This document shows, piece after piece, positions 24,209-30,923 of a DNA stretch of 64,000 bases. Source of the DNA: JAFMDF01 sp965277445 (lineage in GTDB: Bacteria; Bacteroidota; Bacteroidia; Chitinophagales; Saprospiraceae); assembly GCA_965277445.1 (NCBI GenBank), contig CBDICY010000030.1, positions 248,001 through 312,000 of the forward strand, written 5' to 3'. The notes under the pieces are model-generated. The model made no database searches. It worked only from the letters and a program-made list of their open reading frames with translations, and was not told the DNA's origin. The position numbers and the translations under genes are program-made. The stretch's first letter is position 1. Each line of letters begins with the position of its first letter.

Positions 24209-25135
24209 GTGAATAAAAAAATAACCACTCAAAAGATAGCCACTTTAACGGGGCATAATTCTTCCATTTTTTCGGTCATTCCTTATAAAGCACCACATCT
24301 ATTTCTTTCTGGTGCTGGTGATGGCTGGATTGTAGAATGGAATTTTAATGACCCTGAAATGGGACATTTAGTGGCAAAAATCGAGACCCAAATATTCTCT
24401 TTATGCTACTTAGCAGACGCTAATAAAGTAGTTGCTGGAAATATGAATGGAGGCGTACATTGGGTAGATTTGGCGAATCCGACAGCGACTAAAAATATTT
24501 TGCAACATGAGAAAGGGGTATTTGCCATTCAACAAATTGGAGATACTTTATTGACTGCTGGTGGGGCCGGGATGTTGACGCGCTGGGATATTACTCAACA
24601 AAAGACGGTAGAGAGTTTACATCTAAGCAATCAAAGTTTGCGTTGTCTAGCTTATTCTAAAGCGCGAAAAGAAATAGCCATTGGAGCAAGTGATCATAAC
24701 ATTTATTTACTAGATGCGGATACTTTAGCCATAAAACAAACAATAAAAAAAGCCCACGATAATTCTGTTTTTACGATTAAATATAGTGCGAACAGTCAAT
24801 TTCTGATAAGTGGTGGAAGAGATGCTCATTTAAGAGTTAGAGATTTGGAGCAAGACGGAAAAGAAATTTCTTTTCAACCAGCCCATTGGTATACCATTAA
24901 CGATATTGCATTCCATCCAAAAGCACCTATCTTTGCGACCGCTAGTAGGGATAAAACCATTAAAATCTGGCATTCGGAAACCTACGAACTATTAAAAGTC
25001 ATTGAAACCGTTAGAGACCAAGGACATTTAAATTCTGTAAACCGTTTGTTTTGGTCCACTTTTAATGATTATTTGGTGAGCTGTGGAGATGATCGGAGTA
25101 TTATGATTTGGGATATAAATGTAAAGAATAATTAA
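24209..25135 (+). CDS. WD40 repeat protein
   Basis: A cytoplasmic beta-propeller of about 308 residues with seven WD40-like blades. Typical GH...D...WD elements are visible: LTGHNSSIFSVIP, LSGAGDGWIVEWNF, AGGAGMLTRWDI, SGGRDAHLRVRDL, FATASRDKTIKIW and SCGDDRSIMIWDI. There is no signal peptide. It has no ATG near the front, so I chose the GTG at 24209; a TTG one codon earlier is possible. WD40 proteins are scaffolds and no enzyme function is implied. It lies between lysA and dcd, 44 bases before dcd, and may be co-transcribed with dcd. Confidence 0.88.
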   Translation: MNKKITTQKIATLTGHNSSIFSVIPYKAPHLFLSGAGDGWIVEWNFNDPEMGHLVAKIETQIFSLCYLADANKVVAGNMNGGVHWVDLANPTATKNILQHEKGVFAIQQIGDTLLTAGGAGMLTRWDITQQKTVESLHLSNQSLRCLAYSKARKEIAIGASDHNIYLLDADTLAIKQTIKKAHDNSVFTIKYSANSQFLISGGRDAHLRVRDLEQDGKEISFQPAHWYTINDIAFHPKAPIFATASRDKTIKIWHSETYELLKVIETVRDQGHLNSVNRLFWSTFNDYLVSCGDDRSIMIWDINVKNN

Positions 25136-25144
25136 TTTGGCTGA

Positions 25145-25176
25145 CCGTCAACCGTCAACCGTCAACCGTCAACCGT
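25145..25176 (+). repeat. Four and a half tandem CCGTCAA heptamers before dcd
   Basis: CCGTCAA repeats exactly four times (25145-25172) and then CCGT. The array ends 3 bases before the dcd ATG, occupying the place of a ribosome binding site. Confidence 0.92.
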
Positions 25177-25179
25177 TCT

Positions 25180-25716
25180 ATGATATTAAGTGATAAAAAA
25201 ATATACGAAGCGATCAAGAAAGGAGAAATTGTAATTGAACCTTTTGATCGGAGTTGTTTAGGGACTAATTCTTATGATGTGCATTTGGGCAAACACTTAG
25301 CTCGATATAAAGATCATATTTTGGATGCTCGAAAACATAATGAAATTGAGCATTTTGAAATTCCACAAGAAGGGTATGTCTTACATCCTAATACCTTATA
25401 TCTAGGAGTAACAGAAGAATATACAGAAACACATAACTCTGTACCATTTCTAGAAGGGAAGTCTTCGGTAGGGCGCTTAGGTATAGATATTCATGCAACG
25501 GCAGGAAAAGGAGATGTGGGATTTTGTAACACATGGACGCTAGAAATTTCTTGTACCCACCCTGTCAGAGTGTATGCAGGCATGCCCATCGGACAGTTGA
25601 TCTACTTTGTAGTAGAAGGAGATATTGAGAATTATTATAATAAAAAGAAGAATGCTAAATATAATACTCGGACGATTCGTCCAGTAGAGAGTATGATGTG
25701 GAAAAATAAATTCTAA
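25180..25716 (+). CDS. dcd: dCTP deaminase
   Basis: Deaminates dCTP to dUTP, supplying dUMP for thymidylate synthesis (thyA is in the same window). It has 178 residues. The family motif is intact: EGKSSVGRLGIDIHATAGKG, DVGFCNTWTLEIS, and RVYAGMPIGQLIYF. It could also be a bifunctional deaminase/dUTPase, which sequence alone does not settle. The region directly before its ATG is made of CCGTCAA repeats, so there is no Shine-Dalgarno sequence. Confidence 0.95.
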   Translation: MILSDKKIYEAIKKGEIVIEPFDRSCLGTNSYDVHLGKHLARYKDHILDARKHNEIEHFEIPQEGYVLHPNTLYLGVTEEYTETHNSVPFLEGKSSVGRLGIDIHATAGKGDVGFCNTWTLEISCTHPVRVYAGMPIGQLIYFVVEGDIENYYNKKKNAKYNTRTIRPVESMMWKNKF

Positions 25717-25720
25717 ATAC

Positions 25721-25767
25721 AACTTCAACCTCAAAATTTCTAACGGGAAGAAGTTGAGGTTGAAGTT
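25721..25767. terminator. Bidirectional hairpin between dcd and ppgK
   Basis: Perfect 14-bp arms AACTTCAACCTCAA (25721-25734) and complement (25754-25767) around TTTCTAACGGGAAG. It separates two convergent genes. The arms are built from 6-bp CAACYT units shared with other spacers. Confidence 0.7.
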
Positions 25768-25777
25768 ATATGGCTAA

Positions 25778-26527
25778 TTACTTTATTGCGGAAATCGCCG
25801 CTCCAATAATCCCCGCCTCGTTCAACATTTCAGCAGTAACGATTGGTGTGCGGATAGTTTCTAAAATTTGATCGTACTTTTTATATTTTTTACTAGCGCC
25901 ACCTCCTAGAATAAATAAGTCAGGCGTAAATAAAAATTGTAAATGTTCTAAATATGTCTTGAAGCGGACTGCCCATTCTTCATATTTTAAATCCTCTCTT
26001 TTTCTAGCAGAGTTAGAAGCATATCTTTCCGCTACCTCCTTATGTCCTTTTAAGTAAACATGACCGAACTCTGTATTAGGCAATAATTTACCATCTAAAA
26101 ATATAGCAGAACCTAATCCTGTACCAATAGTAATTAGGATGACGGTGCCTTCTACTTTTGCACCAACACCAAATTCTACTTCTGCAACCCCTGCGACATC
26201 TGCATCATTTAAGACAACTACTTCACAACCAGATGCTTCCGAGAAAAGTTGAGCAGCATTGGTACCAATCCAATCTTTATGAATATTAGATGCTGTAAAA
26301 GCAACGCCCTTCTTCATGACTGCTGGAAAACCACAGCCGATCGGTCCTTTATAATTGAAATGCTCTACTATTTTTATAAAAGTATCTGTGACATTTTTGG
26401 GGTCTGCTGGTTGAGGTGTTTCTAATCTAAATCGTTCGGAAGCTAATTCTCCCGTCTTAATGTTAACTAATGCTCCTTTGATTCCTGAGCCGCCTATATC
26501 TACTCCTAGAACAATATCCTTTGCCAT
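25778..26527 (-). CDS. ppgK: Polyphosphate glucokinase (ROK family)
   Basis: Phosphorylates glucose using polyphosphate (and perhaps ATP). The ATG at 26527 gives a normal ROK start, MAKDIVLGVDIGGSGIKGAL, where an upstream frame would add a spurious hydrophobic leader. 249 residues, as in PPGK proteins. Signatures: VGCGFP-like GPIGCGFPAVM, the catalytic Asp in VVVLNDADVAGVAE, TIGTGLGSAIF, and EFGHVYLKG. The full ROK zinc-binding cysteine cluster is absent, as is usual in PPGK. A minus-strand TAnnTTTG element lies 51 bases upstream. Confidence 0.9.
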   Translation of the reverse strand: MAKDIVLGVDIGGSGIKGALVNIKTGELASERFRLETPQPADPKNVTDTFIKIVEHFNYKGPIGCGFPAVMKKGVAFTASNIHKDWIGTNAAQLFSEASGCEVVVLNDADVAGVAEVEFGVGAKVEGTVILITIGTGLGSAIFLDGKLLPNTEFGHVYLKGHKEVAERYASNSARKREDLKYEEWAVRFKTYLEHLQFLFTPDLFILGGGASKKYKKYDQILETIRTPIVTAEMLNEAGIIGAAISAIK

Positions 26528-26577
26528 ATTTAGGTTATAATGTGCCTTAAAATTGAATGTATTTAATTTGTGAGCTG

Positions 26578-26585
26578 CAAAAATA
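26578..26585 (-). promoter_or_regulatory. -7 promoter element TATTTTTG for ppgK
   Basis: Exact minus-strand match to TAnnTTTG, 51 bases before the chosen ppgK start, which supports that start over the upstream frame. Confidence 0.5.
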
Positions 26586-26755
26586 GAAAAAAGCAACCAA
26601 AAAAGCATTTTTAATAAATGATTAGAAAAAAATGAACATATTTTCATTTTACATTGTAATTATATATATATTTGTGCAGCATTCTTCACGATAATATTTT
26701 AGAAAAGGCAAATAGAAAATTAGTAAGATTATACTAAAAATCGAAAAACAAATAC

Positions 26756-26763
26756 TATATTTG
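26756..26763 (+). promoter_or_regulatory. -7 promoter element TATATTTG, rightward
   Basis: Exact TAnnTTTG match with no intact gene close downstream. It could drive the candidate RNA at 27054 or the ancestral SMP-30 gene. Confidence 0.35.
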
Positions 26764-27053
26764 CAGCTTATTTTAGCAATCATTATAAAGAGAAATCATT
26801 AAAGGATTAGTAGTTAATAAACAAACTTATACTATTATATAGGTAATCAGTCGGATATTTTATAAATTATTATGTCTAGTAACTAGCTAATATAGCTACT
26901 TTACAAGACTAATATTTGTTTCAATCTTCGATTCTTGACCTATCTACTACCTTCCTTTTACTTTAAATTTACTATATAACTGAACATTAAAAGATTACGC
27001 TTATTTGTGTAATTGTTGCTCTTTACCAGTTTGAAAACTTAAAATTTAAAAGA

Positions 27054-27140
27054 AAAAGGACGCCCCATGGAGCTGGGTTGCTGCAATAGAGAGAGAATCT
27101 AGGCAATGGTACCCAAATCTAGGGCGTCTGCTTTTAATTT
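27054..27140. ncRNA. Candidate structured RNA or hairpin element
   Basis: A GC-rich island in AT-rich spacer. Outer stem: AAAAG then GACGCCC (27054-27065) pairs with GGGCGTC then CTTTT (27122-27135), with a 2-base bulge. Inner pairs: GGGT (27075-27078) with ACCC (27111-27114), TTGC (27078-27081) with GCAA (27103-27106), and TAGA (27087-27090) with TCTA (27098-27101); the shared base at 27078 means the first two are alternatives at that position. A U-rich tail follows on the plus strand and also on the minus strand, so the orientation is uncertain. The octamer AATCTAGG occurs twice. It does not match tRNA (no T-loop) or SRP RNA (no GGAAG motif). Confidence 0.45.
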
Positions 27141-27203
27141 TTAACGGACTTTTATTCGTATATTCCTACCTTTTTATTCCGTTCCATTTCTTAACTCACT
27201 ACG

Positions 27204-27718
27204 ATGAATTTACCAACACCAAATTTTGGCCTACAAACTAATCTGGGAGAAGGCCCTATTTGGGATGCTATAGATGGTCAATTATTTTGGGTAGATATTA
27301 ATGCTGGACGTTATTATAAAGCGACCCTTGTAACTGGTTTACATATAGCGCCGCTGCTTACGATTATGACTTAGCAACAGGAAATATTGCGAATAAAAGA
27401 ATTTTTATCCAATTTAGCAGCAACGAATATCCAGATGGTATGACTATAGATAGCGAAGGTGGTTTTTGGATAGCTTTTTGGGGCGGGGCTAAAATCGGTC
27501 ATTTTGACGCAGCTGGCCAACATATTGAAGATATTTCCCTTCCTGCTTTACAACCGACTAGTTGTTGTTTTGGCGGGCCAGATATGACTACCTTATTTAT
27601 TACTTCGGCAAGTAGAGGTTTGTCTGCCCAACAAATGAAAGAGATGCCTTTAAATGGTCGGTTATTTATGTTGGAAACAAATGTGAAAGGGCGAATGGAG
27701 CCAAGATTTGCAGGATAA
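27204..27718 (+). pseudogene. Broken SMP-30/gluconolactonase family gene
   Basis: The first 45 codons from the ATG at 27204 read NLGEGPIWDAIDGQLFWVDI, the N-terminus of an SMP-30/gluconolactonase/LRE propeller. The frame then stops at a TAG at about 27372. In another frame, from about 27350, the C-terminal half resumes: AYDYDLATGNIANKRIF, PDGMTIDSEGGFWIAFWGG, TSCCFGGPDMTTLFITSASR, to the stop at 27718. About 80-90 residues are missing in between, including the blades that carry the metal ligands, and the frame is shifted. An internal deletion is the simplest reading. It is not expected to be functional. Confidence 0.85.
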
Positions 27719-27746
27719 GAGGGAAAAGATACCTCTCATCACCTCA

Positions 27747-28985
27747 CTAAAAGTTAACAATAGCCGTTCTAACCGTTGTATTTTCTTCTTCATCTAATAT
27801 TTCCGTCCAAGCCATTAATAATTGACTACCCATTTTTTCCATAATTGGAAAACCACTACTTCTTGCAGGGCTCGTTTTTGTTACTGTTAATTTTTGGACT
27901 ATTTGACCATCTGACTGAATTTTAGCTAATCTAATGGTCGCATATTCTGTCGCTGTATTTTCTAACCAACTAACAATTAAGCTACTATTATCAAAAACTA
28001 AATCGACCCTTCCTAAAGGATTACCATCATCTATTTGGATAGGTTCACTAAAATTTGCTCCTGCATCAGTAGATAGGGCAACTTTTACTTGTGGTTGCTT
28101 ATTCGCCATAGTATACCAAGCAACAGCTACTTTATTTCCTCCATCTGCAATAACTTTTGGTCCATTGACCGGGCAGCCTGCTATTTCCCAATTATCTGCA
28201 TGTAAGGTTCGAGGGCGCGTCCAATCTTGCCCGATTTGTCGAATAACAGAAATGTCTCTAATCTCCTCTGCTGATCGGTCTCGATAAACGATAATTACCC
28301 CGTTTTTAGTGTAAGCCGCTGAGGTTGAGCAACAATCACATACTTTATTGTCTAATTCAATGTCTCCCGTTAACTTTCCTTGTTGGTCAAAAAATACCCC
28401 TCTTAAAGTCATAGCACCTCCTTGCCCTTCATGATCATGTCCATCAGAATGATTTTCTGTTTTGGTATAACGGCCATCTAACCAAGTAGCAAAAATCTTA
28501 TCTTTTCCTACTGGAAGCATGCTCACAAAACCGTGTTCTGCGGAGATTCCATCGGTATGTGGAATAAAGGAGGGCGTCCATTTTTTCCCTCCGTCTAAAG
28601 ATTGAGCGATTCTAACATCATAATCATAAGTACCAGAAGCACTTTTTTGCAACCAATGAGCTGCTAAATGATTTGGATTATTATTGGTCGTAACGAGAGA
28701 TGGAAAATCTGCCCAGTTAACAAACCAATTACTTCCTTTCGCTACGATTTTTGGTGCAGACCATGTATTGGCTTCCAAAGTAGCAAAGGCCATGACATCC
28801 GTTGTATCGTTTAAATATTCTATCCAAGATAGGAATGCTTGACCTTGTTTTGAAATATGCAAATTAGGTTCGCCTCCCATTTTACAAGGTGTATTCATCT
28901 CTTGAATAGCACTATTTTTATTACAGCTTGTTAGCAATAGCAGTAAAGCAATGTTCCATAGCAATGATAAGGTAGTAGGTTTCAA
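27747..28985 (-). CDS. Sialidase-like (BNR) beta-propeller lipoprotein with CDCC motif
   Basis: A 412-residue lipoprotein: the signal peptide ends LLLLLTSCNK (lipobox TSC). The rest is a six-bladed propeller with Asp-box-like turns (SLDGGKKW, STDAGANF). Conserved-looking motifs are KVCDCCSTSA, YRDRSAEEIRD, EIAGCPVNGP and SGFPIM. The adjacent Cys cluster CDCC, with another Cys in AGCPVNG, suggests a metal or disulfide site in the propeller centre. A His/Asp stretch (NHSDGHDHEGQGG) lies midway. Genuine sialidase activity is unlikely because I see no arginine triad. Function unknown. Confidence 0.75.
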   Translation of the reverse strand: MKPTTLSLLWNIALLLLLTSCNKNSAIQEMNTPCKMGGEPNLHISKQGQAFLSWIEYLNDTTDVMAFATLEANTWSAPKIVAKGSNWFVNWADFPSLVTTNNNPNHLAAHWLQKSASGTYDYDVRIAQSLDGGKKWTPSFIPHTDGISAEHGFVSMLPVGKDKIFATWLDGRYTKTENHSDGHDHEGQGGAMTLRGVFFDQQGKLTGDIELDNKVCDCCSTSAAYTKNGVIIVYRDRSAEEIRDISVIRQIGQDWTRPRTLHADNWEIAGCPVNGPKVIADGGNKVAVAWYTMANKQPQVKVALSTDAGANFSEPIQIDDGNPLGRVDLVFDNSSLIVSWLENTATEYATIRLAKIQSDGQIVQKLTVTKTSPARSSGFPIMEKMGSQLLMAWTEILDEEENTTVRTAIVNF

Positions 28986-29103
28986 ATATTCTTTTTTAAT
29001 GCTTGTTTAGCAAAGGGGGTGGGGCAATGGGCAGAGGAATCTAGTAAAAAACTGAAAACTTAAGATTAATAATAGAGGCATCTCTTAAATCTTACTATAC
29101 TTA

Positions 29104-29131
29104 CCCTTTGCCCTAGGCCTAATGCCCTTTG
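29104..29131 (+). repeat. Four heptamers CCCTTTG/CCCTAGG/CCTAATG/CCCTTTG
   Basis: 7-bp register between an FtsE-like gene and the propeller gene. A G-rich counterpart (GGGCAATGGGCAGAGG) lies at about 29016-29032, forming inverted arms. Confidence 0.7.
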
Positions 29132-29147
29132 CGAAATAATTATATTT

Positions 29148-29837
29148 TTAAACTAAAAAATTTTCTTCATCCAAAATTTGACCGTTTTGACAACGAATAA
29201 TTCGGGCAGGAAAATTTTCTAGAATTCGATAATCATGCGTGGCAAAGAAAACAGCGGTGTTTTGTGAGGCAGTTAATTGTTTAAGCAATTGTAATATCTC
29301 ATCTGCAGTATCAGGATCAAGGTTGCCAGTCGGTTCATCTGCAATGATGATATCTGGTTTATTTAATAAGGCTCTAGCAAAGATGATTCGTTGTTGTTCG
29401 CCACCAGAAAGTTCATAGGGCATGTTGTGTTTCTTGTCGCTTAAATTCACTTTTTCTAAAACTTCTTTAACTCTGTTCTTTTGAGTCATTTTATCTTTCC
29501 AACCCGTTGCTGCTAAAACGAAATACAAATTATCTTCCACATTTCTGTCCGTCAATAGATTAAAATCTTGGAAGACAATCCCTAATTTTCGACGTAATAA
29601 AGGAATGGATTTTCGATTTAAGGTTTTTAAATCGAAGCCTGCAATATTGCCTTTCCCTTTTTGTAGGGGAAGTGCCCCATATAAAGTTTTTAGTAAACTG
29701 GACTTACCGCTACCTGTCTTACCAATGAGGTAAGCAAATTCTCCTTTGTGTATTTTTAGATTGACCTTGTCGAGTACGAGGTTTTTTTGTTGAAAAATAC
29801 TTGCCTCTTTTAGCTCAACGATTAAATTTTCTTCCAT
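29148..29837 (-). CDS. ftsE: ABC transporter ATP-binding protein, FtsE-like
   Basis: A 229-residue ABC ATPase of the FtsE/LolD group. Walker A is LIGKTGSGKSSLLKTLYG, the Q-loop is GIVFQDFNLL, the signature is YELSGGEQQRIIFARALL, Walker B is DIIIADEPTGNLD, and the switch His is in FFATHDYRI. The EPTGNLD form and length fit FtsE, which with FtsX controls cell-wall hydrolases at division. FtsX is not adjacent, as is common in Bacteroidota. LolD or MacB-type ATPases are the alternative. Confidence 0.85.
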   Translation of the reverse strand: MEENLIVELKEASIFQQKNLVLDKVNLKIHKGEFAYLIGKTGSGKSSLLKTLYGALPLQKGKGNIAGFDLKTLNRKSIPLLRRKLGIVFQDFNLLTDRNVEDNLYFVLAATGWKDKMTQKNRVKEVLEKVNLSDKKHNMPYELSGGEQQRIIFARALLNKPDIIIADEPTGNLDPDTADEILQLLKQLTASQNTAVFFATHDYRILENFPARIIRCQNGQILDEENFLV

Positions 29838-29947
29838 CTAGTTGTACTTCTTTGTCGTAATTTTGTCTTAAGATCACCAATTAAATACCTGTTAATAATC
29901 AGTCAATTGTCAAATTTACAAATAATTCCTAGAAATCTGCCAAATGG

Positions 29948-29959
29948 TGATTTTTGTCA
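29948..29959 (+). promoter_or_regulatory. CRP/FNR-like dyad upstream of ccmE
   Basis: TGA-N6-TCA within GTGATTTTTGTCA, centred 28.5 bases before the -7 element at 29982, that is near position -41. The identical 13-mer occurs at the same place before the gene at 39881. Confidence 0.5.
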
Positions 29960-29981
29960 ACCGTTAGAGTAGAAAAAAAAG

Positions 29982-29989
29982 TAAATTTG
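29982..29989 (+). promoter_or_regulatory. -7 promoter element TAAATTTG for ccmE
   Basis: Exact TAnnTTTG match, 63 bases before the ATG. Confidence 0.5.
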
Positions 29990-30051
29990 TAGGAGGTTTG
30001 AAAGAATTCATCTTCTAATCAAAAAGTAGCAGACCATAAAACTGTAATAAC

Positions 30052-30462
30052 ATGAAAAAAATACATATTGTAGGCATCATTTTAATTGCTGCGGCCATCG
30101 CTATTTTGATGTCTTTGTCTAATGATGTTAGTACTTTTACTACCTTTTCAGAAGCGATTACTTCTGGTAAAGTGGTGAAAATTTCTGGGCAACTGAGTAA
30201 GGATAAAGAAATGCATTACGATCCGCAAACAGATCCTAATTACTTTACTTTTTATATGAAAGATAGCCAAGAGCAAGAACGAAAGGTTATTTTGCTGTCT
30301 GCTAAACCACAAGATTTTGAGCGCTCAGAGTCGATTGTGTTAACTGGGAAAATGCAGGGAGAAGATTTTTTAGCATCAGATATGTTGATGAAATGCCCTT
30401 CTAAGTATAAAGACGAAGAAATTTATATTAAAAGTAAGGAGGCAAGTGCCATGCTAGACTAA
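30052..30462 (+). CDS. ccmE: Cytochrome c maturation heme chaperone CcmE, Cys-type
   Basis: Holds heme in the periplasm for transfer to apocytochromes c. 136 residues: an N-terminal membrane anchor (IVGIILIAAAIAILMSL) and an OB-fold (about 35-115) with HYDPQTDPNYFTFYMKD and VIVLTG-like strands. The usual heme-binding motif is HxxxY. Here the corresponding place is KCPSKYKDEE, i.e. CxxxY, so Cys replaces the covalent His. This type is known from Desulfovibrio and some archaea. No other ccm genes are in the window. A possible CRP/FNR site lies upstream. Confidence 0.88.
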   Translation: MKKIHIVGIILIAAAIAILMSLSNDVSTFTTFSEAITSGKVVKISGQLSKDKEMHYDPQTDPNYFTFYMKDSQEQERKVILLSAKPQDFERSESIVLTGKMQGEDFLASDMLMKCPSKYKDEEIYIKSKEASAMLD

Positions 30463-30622
30463 CAGTATTAAAGGGTTGTTAGTTCCTAATTAGTACAATA
30501 AGCTCGTTACTAATTATGGATTAACAATACACTTTCTCCTGCCTTTTCAGGGGCATATTTCTTTTTTAAGGTTGATTATTTTCATTTTAATGGAGAAAAG
30601 ACTACCTTTAAGACCTCTAAAT

Positions 30623-30719
30623 AAACTTCAACTTCAATCTCAATTTTAAACTGCCTTTAGCGGGAAGGAATCGAAGATTAATAAACGAAGTGGACTAATT
30701 TTGAGGTTGAGATTGATAA
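30623..30719. repeat. CAACTT/CAATCT inverted arms with CGGGAAG centre
   Basis: The left arm AACTTCAACTTCAATCTCAA and right arm TTGAGGTTGAGATTG flank a core containing TTTAGCGGGAAGGAA. The same core word occurs at 25742-25750 and 63677-63690. Confidence 0.65.
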
Positions 30720-30894
30720 TTTGTTGGTTTTAAAATTTGTGTAAGAACCTAATCCTCATTCCATCCATTACCTATCTACTATTATTCTTTACCTCCCTTA
30801 TTATTGAAGTATTGACGAATATTATTACCTACTTTTAGTCAATATCATTTAATTTATTATTGCTACTCCCTAAACCTAAGGTAATTCCCATCTT

Positions 30895-30902
30895 TATTTT
30901 TG
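30895..30902 (+). promoter_or_regulatory. -7 promoter element TATTTTTG
   Basis: Exact TAnnTTTG match 22 bases before the ATG at 30924, which supports that start over the TTG at 30900. Confidence 0.5.
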
Positions 30903-30923
30903 ATTCTAAAATTAGCTTTAGCT

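Larger units (their letters stand above)
30463..30923. other. Spacer with inverted hexamer arms
   Basis: It holds the dyad at 30623-30719, otherwise AT-rich, and the promoter element of the next gene at 30895-30902. No gene seen. Confidence 0.5.

Noticed and set aside
26528..26647. N-terminal 40-residue hydrophobic extension of the polyphosphate glucokinase
   Set aside because: ROK kinases are cytoplasmic, the ATG at 26527 gives the normal start, and a promoter element lies inside the extension.
27054..27140. tRNA or 4.5S SRP RNA
   Set aside because: There is no T-loop or anticodon arm, and the SRP loop consensus GGAAG with AGCAGC is missing.
27747..28985. True sialidase
   Set aside because: BNR-like turns are present but I see no arginine triad or catalytic Asp/Tyr pattern.
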